Counted from the first letter of the stretch, positions 45,219-54,496 are shown. The stretch is DNA of 64,000 nucleotides from Sinorhizobium fredii USDA 257 (GCF_000265205.3 NC_018000.1:2666001-2730000); one strand, 5' to 3'. Numbers and translations: made by a program. The notes: generated by a model from the sequence alone, not told the origin.

Positions 45219-46469
45219 ATGATGAGCGATAATGAGGGCCATGTCGTGGTCGTAGGCGCCGGCATCATCGGCACGACCATCGCCTACGAGCTGCAGCGTC
45301 GCGGGAAAGCCGCCGTTCTCGTCGAGCGGGATCCCTGCGGCGAGGGCGCCTCCTACGGCAATATGGCGTCGATCGCGGTCACCGAGTTCATGCCCGCTTC
45401 TCGGCCGTCGGTCTGGGCGCAAATGCCGAAATGGCTGATCGACCCGGAAGGACCGGTGCGTATCCGGCCCTCCTATATGCCGAGGCTCGTGCCTTGGTTC
45501 CTCCGGTTTCTGGAAGCGAGCCGCCCCTCCCGGGTCAAGGAATTGGAGGCGGCTGGTGCCGTGCTGTGTCGCCGCGTCTACGAAGACCTGATGCCTCTGC
45601 TGCAGGAGGCGAATCTAACGGACATGCTGACCGAGGAGGGATGCCTCAGCCTCTATGCGGATGAGGCCGAGTTCAGCGCCGACCGGGAGCATATCGAGGT
45701 TCTTGAGCGTTTCGGTTTCCGCCACGAAGTCCTCGGCGGCAACGCCATTCGCGATCTTGAACCCGCCCTGACCTCGAAGATCGCCAAAGCGGTGCTGTTT
45801 CCCGAAAACCGCTCGATTAGCGACCCCTACCGGTTGCTCCTGAAACTGCGCGAGAAATTCCTGGCGCTCGGCGGCAGGATCGAGCAAGGCGAGGTGGTCG
45901 GCTTCGACGAGGGCGATCGCGTCAAGGCCGTCCGCCTGAAGGATGGTCGGTCGATCGCAGCGTTTCAAACCGTGCTTTCAGCCGGCGCCTATACCGGTAA
46001 ATTGTCGCGCATTCTCGGAGAGCCGATGCCGCTCGAAACCGAGCGCGGCTACCACACCCAGATCATGGCGCCGGGCATCTCGATGCGCCACTCGATCATC
46101 TGGCCGGCGCGTGCCTTCATGGTGACGCCGACGGCGGGCGGCATCCGCGTCGGCGGCACGGTGGAGATGGCCGGGCTCGACACTGCGCCGGATTACCGGC
46201 GGGCAAAGGTGCTGGTCAAGCGGGCCCGGGAGGCGCTGCCGGAGCTTCGGTCGGAGAAGGCCACGGAGTGGATGGGTCACCGGCCAGCGCTTCCCGATAC
46301 GGTGCCGATCATCGGCCCTTCCGCGAAACACCGCGGTGTCTTCTACGCCACTGGCCACGGACATCTGGGCCTCACCTATGCGGCGACGACCGCGCGGCTG
46401 ATTGGTGACCTTGTGACCGGCGTCAATCCGCCGATCGATCTCAAAGCATACCGCGTGGATCGGTTCTGA
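45219..46469 (+). CDS. hypO: FAD-dependent D-amino-acid/D-hydroxyproline dehydrogenase (HypO-like)
   Basis: 416 residues of the DAO/DadA family. Dinucleotide-binding motif VVVGAGIIGTTIAYELQRRG and ERDPCGEGASYGNMASI at the N terminus; GGIRVGGTVEMAG and FYATGHGHLGLTYAATTARL at the C terminus complete the FAD fold. It oxidises cis-4-hydroxy-D-proline to pyrroline-4-hydroxy-2-carboxylate, handing electrons to the respiratory chain. It follows hypRE by 33 bases and supplies the HypD substrate. Confidence 0.85.
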   Translation: MMSDNEGHVVVVGAGIIGTTIAYELQRRGKAAVLVERDPCGEGASYGNMASIAVTEFMPASRPSVWAQMPKWLIDPEGPVRIRPSYMPRLVPWFLRFLEASRPSRVKELEAAGAVLCRRVYEDLMPLLQEANLTDMLTEEGCLSLYADEAEFSADREHIEVLERFGFRHEVLGGNAIRDLEPALTSKIAKAVLFPENRSISDPYRLLLKLREKFLALGGRIEQGEVVGFDEGDRVKAVRLKDGRSIAAFQTVLSAGAYTGKLSRILGEPMPLETERGYHTQIMAPGISMRHSIIWPARAFMVTPTAGGIRVGGTVEMAGLDTAPDYRRAKVLVKRAREALPELRSEKATEWMGHRPALPDTVPIIGPSAKHRGVFYATGHGHLGLTYAATTARLIGDLVTGVNPPIDLKAYRVDRF

Positions 46470-46509
46470 CAGCAGAGCCGATCACCGACAGCAACGATTG
46501 GAGAGAACC

Positions 46510-47985
46510 ATGCGCAGCGAACTCTATATCGATGGAAAATGGACGGCGGCCGCAAACGGCAGCACGTTCGACGTCATCAATCCGGCGACGGAGGAAGTCA
46601 TCCACAAGATCGCCGCTGCAACGGCGCAAGATGTCGACGTCGCGGTAAAGGCGGCACGCCGTGCCTTCGACGAGGATGGTTGGCCGAAGCTGTCGGGTGC
46701 ACAAAGAGCAAAATACCTCCGCGCCATCGCCGAAGGCATCCGCGCCCGACAGGCGGAAATCGCCCGACTGGAGGTGATCGACAATGGCAAGCCGTTTCCG
46801 GAGGCGGATTGGGACACCGCCGACGCCGCCGGCTGCTTCGACTACTATGCCGGACTTGCCGAACAGCTCGACAACAACCCGGAAGAGCCGATCGCGCTCC
46901 CCGACGCCCGCTTTACATCCAAGGCAGTCAAGGAGCCGATCGGCGTCGCCGGTGCGATCATCCCATGGAACTATCCGCTGCTGATGGCGGCCTGGAAGGT
47001 GGCGCCGGCGCTTGCCGCCGGCTGTACCGTCGTGCTGAAGCCGGCCGAAGTCACGTCCCTGACGGCGCTGGAACTCGCGGCGGTCGCAGATGAGGCGGGC
47101 CTGCCGCCGGGCGTCCTCAACATCGTGACCGGTTCCGGCTCGATCGCCGGGCAGGCGATCATCGATCATCAGGGCGTCGACAAGCTGGCGTTTACCGGCT
47201 CCGGGTCGGTCGGCTCGAAGATCATGGCGGCGGCGGCCCGCGACATCAAGCGCGTCAGCCTCGAACTCGGCGGCAAGTCGCCCTTCGTCGTCTTCGATGA
47301 CGCCGACATCGACGAGGCGGTCGAATGGATCATGTTCGGCATCTTCTGGAATCAGGGCCAGGTCTGCTCGGCGACATCACGCGTCCTCGTCCAGGAACGG
47401 ATTTACGACCGCCTGCTGACGCGGCTCGTAGACGAGACGAAGAAGATCAAGATCGGCGACGGCCTCGAGGACGGCGTGCTGCTCGGGCCGCTGGTCTCCA
47501 GGCGCCAGCACGAGCACGTCGTCGCGGCGATCGAGGCGGCGAAAGCCGCCGGTGCAACCCTCGCCTGCGGCGGAAAGCGGCCTGGGGGTTTCGAGACCGG
47601 CTACTATCTCGAGCCGACGATCCTGACCGACGTGCCCCTGGAGAGCGACGCCTGGCGGGAGGAAATCTTCGGCCCGGTCGTCTGCATCCGGCCGTTCTCG
47701 ACCGAAGAGGAAGCGATCGAGCTTGCCAACGATTCCCGCTTCGGTCTTGCCGCCGCGGTGATGTCGAAGGACGATGTCCGTGCCGAACGGGTCGCGAGCG
47801 CCTTCCGCGCCGGCATCGTCTGGATCAACTGCTCGCAGCCGACCTTCACCGAGGCGCCTTGGGGCGGCTACAAGGAATCGGGCATCGGGCGCGAGCTCGG
47901 CCGCTGGGGTCTCGAAAACTATCTCGAGACGAAGCAGATCACCCGCTTTGCCTCCGGCGAGAAATGGGGCTGGTACATCAAATGA
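46510..47985 (+). CDS. NAD(P)-dependent aldehyde dehydrogenase, alpha-ketoglutarate semialdehyde dehydrogenase candidate
   Basis: 491 residues from the ATG at 46510, with GGAGAG just upstream; an in-frame TTG at 46498 is less likely. All class features are present: PWNYPLLMAAWKVAPALAAG, VKLAF-type segment VDKLAFTGSGSVG, the general base Glu in LELGGKSPFVVF, and the nucleophile Cys in QGQVCSATSR. Overall it resembles betaine/gamma-aminobutyraldehyde dehydrogenases. In this operon the expected substrate is the semialdehyde produced by HypD, making it the functional counterpart of HypH. Its stop overlaps the next start. Confidence 0.83.
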   Translation: MRSELYIDGKWTAAANGSTFDVINPATEEVIHKIAAATAQDVDVAVKAARRAFDEDGWPKLSGAQRAKYLRAIAEGIRARQAEIARLEVIDNGKPFPEADWDTADAAGCFDYYAGLAEQLDNNPEEPIALPDARFTSKAVKEPIGVAGAIIPWNYPLLMAAWKVAPALAAGCTVVLKPAEVTSLTALELAAVADEAGLPPGVLNIVTGSGSIAGQAIIDHQGVDKLAFTGSGSVGSKIMAAAARDIKRVSLELGGKSPFVVFDDADIDEAVEWIMFGIFWNQGQVCSATSRVLVQERIYDRLLTRLVDETKKIKIGDGLEDGVLLGPLVSRRQHEHVVAAIEAAKAAGATLACGGKRPGGFETGYYLEPTILTDVPLESDAWREEIFGPVVCIRPFSTEEEAIELANDSRFGLAAAVMSKDDVRAERVASAFRAGIVWINCSQPTFTEAPWGGYKESGIGRELGRWGLENYLETKQITRFASGEKWGWYIK

Positions 47986-49031
47986 ATGGAAGCCCGATGA
48001 ACTGGGACCGGACGCTCGACCTGCTTCTGGTCCATTGCCAGGGTGAGATCGGCAAGGTGATCATCGGCGGCGCGCCGGAAATCCCTGGCGCCACCATGCT
48101 CGACAAGATGAACCACATCAACCAGGTCGATGACAGTCTCCGCCGGTTCGTGACCTTCGAGCCGCGGGCCAGCGTCGCCATGTCGGTCAACCTGCTCGTC
48201 GCGCCGACGCGGCCCGATGCCGATGCCGGCTTCATCGTGCTGCAGGCCGATCGTGCCCACCCGATGTCCGGCAGCAATTGCATCTGCGTCGTTACCGCCC
48301 TGCTCGAGAGCGGACGGGTGGCGATGCAGGAGCCGGAAACGATCGTCCGCCTCGACACGCCGGCCGGACTGATCGTTGCCCGCGCCACGTGCCGGGAGAA
48401 ACGCTGCCTGTCGGTCAGTCTCGACAATGTGCCGAGTTTCGCCGAGGCGCTGGATCGGGACATCGAGACGCCGCGCTGGGGGCGCATCAAGGCCGATATC
48501 GCTTTTGGCGGCGTCTACTATGCGATCGTCGATGTCGATCTGGTCGGCAGCGAGATCGCCCCGGCCAATGCGCGTTATCTGGCGGAAGCCGGAATCGAGC
48601 TGAAGTCGCTGCTGGCCGATCAGGTGACGGTGAAGCATCCGGAACTCACCGGCGTCAATGAGATCGCCTACGTGATGTTCCGCGGGCAGGAGCCGGACGG
48701 CGCGGTGCGCACCTGCACGACGTTGAAGCCGGGCCGGGTCGACCGGTCTCCCTGCGGCACCGGCAGCTCCGCAAATCTGGCGACCCTCTACGCACGCGGC
48801 GAAATAGGGATCGGGGACAGGCGAACCTCGCGGTCGATCATCGGCGGCGAGTTCACGGCGGAGGCGATCGGCGTCACCGAGGTGGGCGGACGCCCGGCCG
48901 TGCTGCCGCGGATCACCGGGCGCGGCTGGATCTATGGCCGCGAGCAGCTTCGCCTCTCCGACGACGATCCGTTCAAAAGCGGCTTTGCGCTCTCCGACAG
49001 CTGGGGACCGCAGGTCGATGTACTGGGCTGA
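47982..49031 (+). CDS. Second proline racemase-family enzyme (Ser/Cys type; trans-3-hydroxyproline dehydratase candidate)
   Basis: 349 residues if the ATG at 47982 (ATGA overlap with the aldehyde dehydrogenase stop) is used; the ATG at 47997 with GGAAG before it is a good alternative. Cys258 in DRSPCGTG is kept, and Ser96 (PMSGSNCI) replaces the first Cys, as in the other copy. The two copies are strongly diverged. A 3-hydroxyproline dehydratase would make pyrroline-2-carboxylate, which could explain the reductase-like ProC gene of the locus. Epimerase activity on another hydroxyproline isomer is the alternative. Confidence 0.8.
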   Translation: MNGSPMNWDRTLDLLLVHCQGEIGKVIIGGAPEIPGATMLDKMNHINQVDDSLRRFVTFEPRASVAMSVNLLVAPTRPDADAGFIVLQADRAHPMSGSNCICVVTALLESGRVAMQEPETIVRLDTPAGLIVARATCREKRCLSVSLDNVPSFAEALDRDIETPRWGRIKADIAFGGVYYAIVDVDLVGSEIAPANARYLAEAGIELKSLLADQVTVKHPELTGVNEIAYVMFRGQEPDGAVRTCTTLKPGRVDRSPCGTGSSANLATLYARGEIGIGDRRTSRSIIGGEFTAEAIGVTEVGGRPAVLPRITGRGWIYGREQLRLSDDDPFKSGFALSDSWGPQVDVLG

Positions 49032-49043
49032 AGGAGAAGAGCG

Positions 49044-49805
49044 ATGACCATGAGACCTCTTCGGGGCCAGAATATCCTCGTCACCGGCGCCTCCGGTGGC
49101 ATCGGCGCTGCTATCGTCGAGCGTCTGGCGGAGGAGGGTGCTCATCCAATAATCCACTATGGGCGCGACGTAGCCGCGGCCGAAGCGCTGCTCGAATGCA
49201 TTTCGGGGGAAGGATCGATCGTCCAGGCGGATCTCTCGAAAGCGAGCGGCGCCTTCAGCCTCTGGAAGGAAACAGAAGCCGCGGTCGGTCGCATCCATGC
49301 CCTCGTCAACAATGCCGGCATCCGAACCGAGATTTCGATCGACGCCGATGCCGACATTTGGAGGGAAGCCTGGCAGAGGGAGTTCCAGGTGAACTTCTTT
49401 GCCGCGGCCGATCTCTGCAAGGAGGCATTGCAGCACTTCAAGGCGCGTGGCGGCGGGCGGATCGTCAACATGGCGAGCCGTGCCGGACAGCGCGGCTATG
49501 CGGCCGATGCGCTGCCATATGGTGCAACGAAGGCGGCGCTGATCAATCTGACCAAATCGATCGCCCGCAGCTTTGGCGCCGATGGCGTCGTCGCATTGGC
49601 GATCGCCCCCGGCTGGGTCCGGACGGAGATGGCCGAGGAGTTCGTGGAAAGATTCGGCAAGCAGGCGGCTGTTGCCGACATACCGATCGGCGAGATGGCC
49701 GAGGTCTCCGAGATTGCCGAACTCGTCGCCTTCGCGCTCAGGCCTTCGCAGCGTTCGCTGAGCGGCGCGACGCTCGACGTCAACGGCGGCAGCTATATTC
49801 GATAA
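49044..49805 (+). CDS. Short-chain dehydrogenase/reductase, first of two
   Basis: 253 residues of the classical SDR family. NAD(P) motif LVTGASGGIGAAIVERL, ALVNNAGI, catalytic Ser region NMASRAGQ and YGATKAALINLTKS (Tyr and Lys), and a C-terminal SLSGATLDVNGGSY. It starts 12 bases after the second racemase-family gene, with AAGGAGAAGAG before it. Substrate unknown. It and the following SDR extend the hydroxyproline operon and may handle a hydroxylated intermediate or a different ligand of the same importer. Confidence 0.85.
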   Translation: MTMRPLRGQNILVTGASGGIGAAIVERLAEEGAHPIIHYGRDVAAAEALLECISGEGSIVQADLSKASGAFSLWKETEAAVGRIHALVNNAGIRTEISIDADADIWREAWQREFQVNFFAAADLCKEALQHFKARGGGRIVNMASRAGQRGYAADALPYGATKAALINLTKSIARSFGADGVVALAIAPGWVRTEMAEEFVERFGKQAAVADIPIGEMAEVSEIAELVAFALRPSQRSLSGATLDVNGGSYIR

Positions 49806-49820
49806 TTCGAGGAGCGGAAC

Positions 49821-50576
49821 TTGAAAAGATTCGAAGACAAAGTTGCCGTCGTCACTGGCGGGGGCGGCGGCATCGGTTCGGCCACTGCGCGTCGGCTGGC
49901 GGGCGAGGGAGCGTTGGTCGTCGTCTCCGACGTGAACGGCGAAGCAGCGGGCGCCGTGGCGGACGAAATCGTTGCAGCAGGCAATTCCGCCATCGCCATC
50001 GCCGCCGATATTTCTCAGAAGGAACCCTGCTTCGGCCTGATTGCAGAGGCGTTCGACCGGAAGAAGCGCGTCGACATTCTCGTCAACAATGCTGGCATCA
50101 ACCGGCGCGGCAACCTCTTGTCGCTGACAGACGACGACTGGCATGCGAGCTTTGCGGTCAATGTGGATTCGATGTTCCACCTCTGCCGTGCAGCAATTCC
50201 GCACATGATCGAGGCTGGCGGTGGAGCGATCGTCAACACCGCCTCCCAATGGGGTCTCTACCCGGCGCCGAACCATATCGCCTACAACACCACCAAGGCG
50301 GCGGTGGCAGCCTTCACGCAGAATCTGGCGCGCGACTATGCTCCGGACAAAATCCGCGTAAACGCCGTCTGCCCCGGCGAAATCCACACGCCGATGCTCG
50401 AAGCGGGGATGAGGCGGTCGGGGCGAACGATCGCCGATCTCGACAGGCTCGTTCCCTTCGGCAGGATTGGAAAACCGGAGGAGGTCGCCGCCCTCGTTGC
50501 CTTCCTCGCGTCCGACGAGGCCGCCTTCATGTGCGGCTCGCTCGTCGAGATAACCGGCGCCCAGGCAGTTGCCTGA
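49821..50576 (+). CDS. Short-chain dehydrogenase/reductase, second of two
   Basis: 251 residues starting with TTG at 49821, supported by GAGGAGCGG seven bases before it. Classical SDR motifs: VVTGGGGGIGSATARRLAG, ILVNNAGINRRGN, NTASQWGLYPAPNH and the catalytic YNTTKAAVAAF, then NAVCPGEIHTPML. It is only distantly similar to the preceding SDR. It is the last gene of the rightward hydroxyproline operon and ends five bases from the convergent MoxJ-like gene, leaving no room for a separate terminator. Confidence 0.85.
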   Translation: MKRFEDKVAVVTGGGGGIGSATARRLAGEGALVVVSDVNGEAAGAVADEIVAAGNSAIAIAADISQKEPCFGLIAEAFDRKKRVDILVNNAGINRRGNLLSLTDDDWHASFAVNVDSMFHLCRAAIPHMIEAGGGAIVNTASQWGLYPAPNHIAYNTTKAAVAAFTQNLARDYAPDKIRVNAVCPGEIHTPMLEAGMRRSGRTIADLDRLVPFGRIGKPEEVAALVAFLASDEAAFMCGSLVEITGAQAVA

Positions 50577-50581
50577 AGCTA

Positions 50582-51481
50582 TCACATAGGAGGCTCGAAG
50601 GTCAGTGCCCGGGCCTTGAAGATCGCCGCGATCCGTCCGTCGGCAAGTGCCGCGACGATCGCGTCGTCGACGGCATAGGCGAGATCCTTGTGCTGGAAGT
50701 TCACGCCGACGCCCAGAGTCCATTTGCCGCGCGCCAAACCGACGAGCGGCGGCTCGTGCACCGCCAGAGCGGCAACCGGATGCGCGGTAATGCCCGCCTG
50801 AAGCTCTGCCCGCGGGCCCATCGCGGCCATGGTCTCGCCGTCCGCGAGCGCTTCCACGGCGCGCACGGTGTTGCGGTAGCGACGGATCTTGTCCACCGGA
50901 CCGAGCAGCGAAGTCAGATGGAAATCGGAAATCGAGTCGTTTTCCACCGCCACCTTATTGTAACGGAAGAAGGGCGGCGTCGGTCCCTTTTCGGGATAGT
51001 CGGCCTTGTCATAGGCAATTGCGATCGCCTCCCGCGCATATTGCCCGGTGAAGGTGACTTGCTCGATCCGGCAGGCATAGTCGCTGTCATAGGGTACATG
51101 CAGCATGACATCGCTGACATGGCCGCCGACAACCGCTCCCTTCCAGACATAATTGAGCAGGTCGGCGTCGAGCGTCTCGCCCGCCTGCACGGGACGGAAG
51201 CGGGGCTCGACACCGAGCGCGGCGGCTATAAGCCGGCCGATCTCCACGTCGACTCCGCGCACTTCGCCCTTCTCCGCATAGGACCATGGCGGGAAATCCT
51301 CGTAGACGGCGAACTCGATCCAGCCCTCTTCGACGATTCTGTCGAAGGAGCGTCCGACGTCCTGGGAAAAGGTGTTCTGCGGTTTCGGCTGCGGCATGTG
51401 GCCCTCGCAGCGCGCGAAGGCCACGGCCGGCAGGATAAGCCAAGCCAGTGCCGAGAGCATTGTGGCTCGAGGAGCGTGCAT
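50582..51481 (-). CDS. MoxJ/XoxJ-like periplasmic binding protein of the quinoprotein alcohol system
   Basis: 299 residues with a signal peptide (MLSALAWLILPAVAFA) and an SBP_bac_3 fold (WIEFAVYEDFPPWSYAEKGE, VDVEIGRLIAAALGVEPRF). It begins three bases after the cytochrome c stop. Binding-protein homologues next to PQQ alcohol dehydrogenases (MoxJ/XoxJ, PedA type) have no matching permease and are thought to help mature or partner the dehydrogenase. Location next to the cytochrome supports this over solute uptake. Confidence 0.8.
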   Translation of the reverse strand: MHAPRATMLSALAWLILPAVAFARCEGHMPQPKPQNTFSQDVGRSFDRIVEEGWIEFAVYEDFPPWSYAEKGEVRGVDVEIGRLIAAALGVEPRFRPVQAGETLDADLLNYVWKGAVVGGHVSDVMLHVPYDSDYACRIEQVTFTGQYAREAIAIAYDKADYPEKGPTPPFFRYNKVAVENDSISDFHLTSLLGPVDKIRRYRNTVRAVEALADGETMAAMGPRAELQAGITAHPVAALAVHEPPLVGLARGKWTLGVGVNFQHKDLAYAVDDAIVAALADGRIAAIFKARALTFEPPM

Positions 51482-51484
51482 GGC

Positions 51485-52171
51485 TCACTCCGATGCCGAG
51501 AGTCCGACAGTCAAGATGTCGCTTGCCTTTTTCCAGCTCTCCGGCGCATCGCTCAGCACCCGGGCTGCCTCATAGGCGACGCTGTCAGCAACCGGCGCAC
51601 CGGACGCGGTCTTGACTTCAGCTGCGATCTTTTCGAGCTCGGCTTTCAGCGCCTTCGGATCGGAAATCTTGGCGGCGGCAAGTTCGTTGCGCACCTCGTG
51701 CAGCCGGTCCGCGTGAGCGTCGAGCGCCCCGTCTTCCGGGCGAGTCTCGATATAGGTGCGGATCGCCCAGGCAGCCTTTTGGCCGAGAATGTCGCCGAAG
51801 GCCGGCATTTTGGTCGTGCCATCCTGCGTGTAACCGAGGCGGAAACGCTCGACGAACCACTCGTCGCCATATTCCGCCGCCTCCAGCAGCCGGAGGTCGG
51901 GGGCGAGCCCGCCGGATACGGCGCCCAGCCCGTGACAGCGGGCGCAGTTCTGGTTGTACCCGGAAGCGCCGATCTCGACGGCCTTGAGCCAGACGTCGCG
52001 CCCGACCTTCTCTTCGCGATACGGGTTCTCCGTAAGCCATTCCTCACCGACCGCTGGCAGTGCGTCGGTGTTGATGGGCTGGGGCGCGACGTCGCCATGC
52101 GCAACGACGATCGTCGCGGTTGCGAGCAGTGCAAGCGCCGCAAGTCCGGCGCGGATACGGTTCGTGGACAT
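51485..52171 (-). CDS. Cytochrome c, electron acceptor of the PQQ alcohol dehydrogenase (PedF/XoxG-like)
   Basis: 228 residues from the ATG at 52171, with GGGAGGAAAG upstream; the longer frame is ignored. Signal peptide AALALLATATIVVAHG, one heme site C76-A-R-C79-H80, and a Met ligand candidate in TKMPAFGD. The C-terminal third is a helical extension (LAAAKISDPKALKAELEKIA). It would take electrons from the quinoprotein in the periplasm. It is divergent from the second binding protein, and the shared promoter holds two copies of TWGGTCGTAW. Confidence 0.87.
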   Translation of the reverse strand: MSTNRIRAGLAALALLATATIVVAHGDVAPQPINTDALPAVGEEWLTENPYREEKVGRDVWLKAVEIGASGYNQNCARCHGLGAVSGGLAPDLRLLEAAEYGDEWFVERFRLGYTQDGTTKMPAFGDILGQKAAWAIRTYIETRPEDGALDAHADRLHEVRNELAAAKISDPKALKAELEKIAAEVKTASGAPVADSVAYEAARVLSDAPESWKKASDILTVGLSASE

Positions 52172-52237
52172 CTTTCCTCCCTGGCAAGACTTCGTTCCGA
52201 TCGGCATTTTCTTACCGCTCATCGCCGCGGCCGCGGT

Positions 52238-52279
52238 ATACGACCTATGTCGCAGCCGGGCACGGCACCTTGGTCGTAT
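52238..52279. promoter_or_regulatory. Inverted pair of TWGGTCGTAW motifs in the cytochrome c/binding-protein divergent promoter
   Basis: ATACGACCTA at 52238-52247 (minus-strand TAGGTCGTAT) and TTGGTCGTAT at 52270-52279. The second lies in GCACCTTGGTCGTA (52265-52278), which recurs exactly at 62111-62124 upstream of the alcohol dehydrogenase. Motifs are seen; a role as LuxR-regulator sites is inferred. Confidence 0.6.
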
Positions 52280-52329
52280 TCCTCTCTTCTCCGCTCGCAT
52301 CCTAAGGTCTGCAGCAGGAGGAGTTCCCA

Positions 52330-53526
52330 ATGCCGACAGTCTCGAAAGTGCGCATCAGACGGAAAATCTCCGCGAGCCTGCTGATCGCGCTTGTCGGCGT
52401 TTTCGGTCCGGCACGGGCGGAGACAACCGTCGCCATGACCTATCTGCGACAGGAGGTGCAGGCGCCGCCGGTGCTGTCGAACCTCGACCCGATTCCGGAG
52501 GACCTCGGCATTGCCGGGGCGAAGGTCGCCCTTGCCGATACCGAGACGACCGGAGGATTCCTCGGGCACCACTACACGCTGAAGGTGATTTCCGTTGCCC
52601 CGGGAGGGGATCTTGCTGCGAGCGCGAAAGCGGCGCTCGTCACCTCGTCCGTGCTCTTTATCGATGCTCCCGCCGAAGGCCTGTTAAACGTCGCCGATCT
52701 GCCTGAGGCCGGCGGCGCGCTGCTTTTCAACGTTGCATCCGGCGAGCGCCGCCTGCGTGACGCCGACTGTCGCGCCAACCTCTTTCACACCATCCCCGAG
52801 GACGCGATGCGTGCCGATGCGCTGATGCAGATGTTGAGGGCGCGGCGCTGGACACGCACGGCCATGATTGTCGGGCCGAGACAGCAGGACGAGGCCTATG
52901 CCGCCACATTGCGCGCGGCAGCGGCGAAATTCGGTGTCGAGATCCTTGCCGACAAACTGTGGACCTTCGACACCGACGTGCGGCGAGCGGCCGGGAAAGA
53001 GGTGCCGCTATTCACCCAGGACCTTCCGGATCACGATGTGCTGCTTGTCGCCGACGAGGCAGACGATTTTGCCCGCTATGTCGCCGATAACACCTGGCTG
53101 GCGCGTCCGGTCGCCGGCTCCGAGGGCTTGCGCGGCGAGGGCTGGGCGCCCGTTTTGGAACAATGGGGGGCCGTTCAGTTGCAGAACCGCTTCGAGAGCG
53201 CGGCGAAGCGCGAAATGCGGCCGCGCGATTACGCCGCCTGGGCGGCTCTGCGCAGCGTCGGCGAAGCGGTAACGCGCATCAACTCCGCCGATCCCACGAA
53301 GCTCAGGGCCTATATCTTGTCGGATGCCTTTGCACTCGACGGTTTCAAGGGCCGCTCGCTCACCTATCGGCGCTGGAATGGCCAGTTGCGCCAGCCAATG
53401 CCGGTCGTCAACGGCCGTGCACTCGTGGAGCTCACGCCCCTCGACGACTACCTGCATCAGGAAAACGAAATGGACACGCTTGGTCTCGACCGCGCGGAAA
53501 GCACGTGCAAGGCATTCGGAGGCTGA
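52330..53526 (+). CDS. ABC-type binding protein of the PQQ-dependent alcohol dehydrogenase cluster
   Basis: 398 residues with an N-terminal signal (ISASLLIALVGVFGPARA). The fold is the branched-chain amino-acid-binding type, with a typical two-lobe receptor sequence (AALVTSSVLFIDAPAEGLLN, ALMQMLRARRWTRTAMIVG, VLLVADEADDFARY). It matches the protein found next to PQQ alcohol dehydrogenase genes and their beta-propeller partner. Clean GGAGGAG precedes the ATG. Normally an ABC ATPase and permease follow the propeller gene; they are absent here, so transport seems unlikely without partners elsewhere. Confidence 0.8.
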   Translation: MPTVSKVRIRRKISASLLIALVGVFGPARAETTVAMTYLRQEVQAPPVLSNLDPIPEDLGIAGAKVALADTETTGGFLGHHYTLKVISVAPGGDLAASAKAALVTSSVLFIDAPAEGLLNVADLPEAGGALLFNVASGERRLRDADCRANLFHTIPEDAMRADALMQMLRARRWTRTAMIVGPRQQDEAYAATLRAAAAKFGVEILADKLWTFDTDVRRAAGKEVPLFTQDLPDHDVLLVADEADDFARYVADNTWLARPVAGSEGLRGEGWAPVLEQWGAVQLQNRFESAAKREMRPRDYAAWAALRSVGEAVTRINSADPTKLRAYILSDAFALDGFKGRSLTYRRWNGQLRQPMPVVNGRALVELTPLDDYLHQENEMDTLGLDRAESTCKAFGG

Positions 53527-53527
53527 A

Positions 53528-54496
53528 ATGAGACGGATTTGCCTTTTCCTCGTTGCGCTCCCTCTCGCAGCGTTTGCCTTTACTGCTGCAGCCGGCGAAA
53601 TCTGGGTAACCAATGAGAAGGACGACGATATCTCGGTGATCGACACCGCGACGTTCGAAGTCATCCGCACTATTCCGACCGGCGAGCGGCCCCGCGGGAT
53701 CACCTTCAACTCCGACCATTCGCGCGTCTATATCTGCGCGTCCGACAGCGACGCCGTGGAAGTGATGGATCCGGCGACCGGCGAAATCCTCTACGAGCTG
53801 CCCTCCGGAGAAGATCCGGAGCAGTTCGTGCTCGCCCCCGACGACAAGCATTTGTGGATCGCCAACGAGGACGATGCGGTGACGACGGTGGTCGACGTCG
53901 ACGCGCGGGAGGTCGTGGCCCAGATCAATGTCGGCATAGAGCCGGAAGGCATGGCCGTTTCCTCCGACGGCAAGATCGTCGTGACGACCTCAGAGACGAC
54001 CAATATGGCGCACTGGATCGATACGGCGACGATGAAGATCTTCGCCAACACACTCGTCGACAGTCGTCCTCGCCATGCGGAGTTCACCGGGGACGGCAAG
54101 GAGCTCTGGGTGTCCTCCGAAATCGGAGGCAGCGTGACAGTGTTCGATGTCGCGACCCGGTCGGAGAAGGCCAAGATCCGCTTCGCCATCACCGGCGTCA
54201 AGGACGACCTGATCCAGCCCGTTGGCTTCGAATTCACGCCCGACGGCAAGACAGCCTTCGTCGCGCTCGGTCCGGCAAACCACGTCGCCGCGGTCGACAT
54301 GAAGACCTTCGAGGTCGATGAGTACATCCTGGTCGGCCGGCGCGTCTGGCACATGGCTTTTTCGCCGGATCACACCCAGCTCTTCACAACGAACGGCATC
54401 TCGGGCGACGTGACGGTGATCGATGTGGCCTCGCGCGAGGCCGTCAAATCGATCAAGGTCGGCCGATATCCCTGGGGAGCCGCGAGCCGCCCGTGA
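53528..54496 (+). CDS. YVTN-type beta-propeller protein of the PQQ alcohol dehydrogenase cluster
   Basis: 322 residues from the ATG at 53528, directly after the preceding stop. Signal peptide ICLFLVALPLAAFAFTAAA, then about seven repeats of the type EIWVTNEKDDDISVIDT, each with a D(T/S)AT.EV.. strand (IDTATFEVIRTIPTG, VDVDAREVVAQINVG, VDMKTFEVDEYILVG, IDVASREAVKSIKVG). It is periplasmic. It belongs to the propeller family associated with PQQ-dependent catabolism; its job is unknown, perhaps a scaffold or PQQ/lanthanide-related partner. Confidence 0.85.
   Translation: MRRICLFLVALPLAAFAFTAAAGEIWVTNEKDDDISVIDTATFEVIRTIPTGERPRGITFNSDHSRVYICASDSDAVEVMDPATGEILYELPSGEDPEQFVLAPDDKHLWIANEDDAVTTVVDVDAREVVAQINVGIEPEGMAVSSDGKIVVTTSETTNMAHWIDTATMKIFANTLVDSRPRHAEFTGDGKELWVSSEIGGSVTVFDVATRSEKAKIRFAITGVKDDLIQPVGFEFTPDGKTAFVALGPANHVAAVDMKTFEVDEYILVGRRVWHMAFSPDHTQLFTTNGISGDVTVIDVASREAVKSIKVGRYPWGAASRP

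Noticed and set aside
47919..50723. An open frame of 934 codons on the minus strand
   Set aside because: It is antisense to the second racemase-family gene and both SDRs, which carry complete catalytic motifs. No recognisable domain in the antisense product.
49196..52384. An open frame of over 1000 codons on the plus strand
   Set aside because: It runs across both SDR genes and antisense to the MoxJ-like and cytochrome genes. Composition is Arg/Gly/Ser-rich with no family motif, a typical by-product of high third-position GC.
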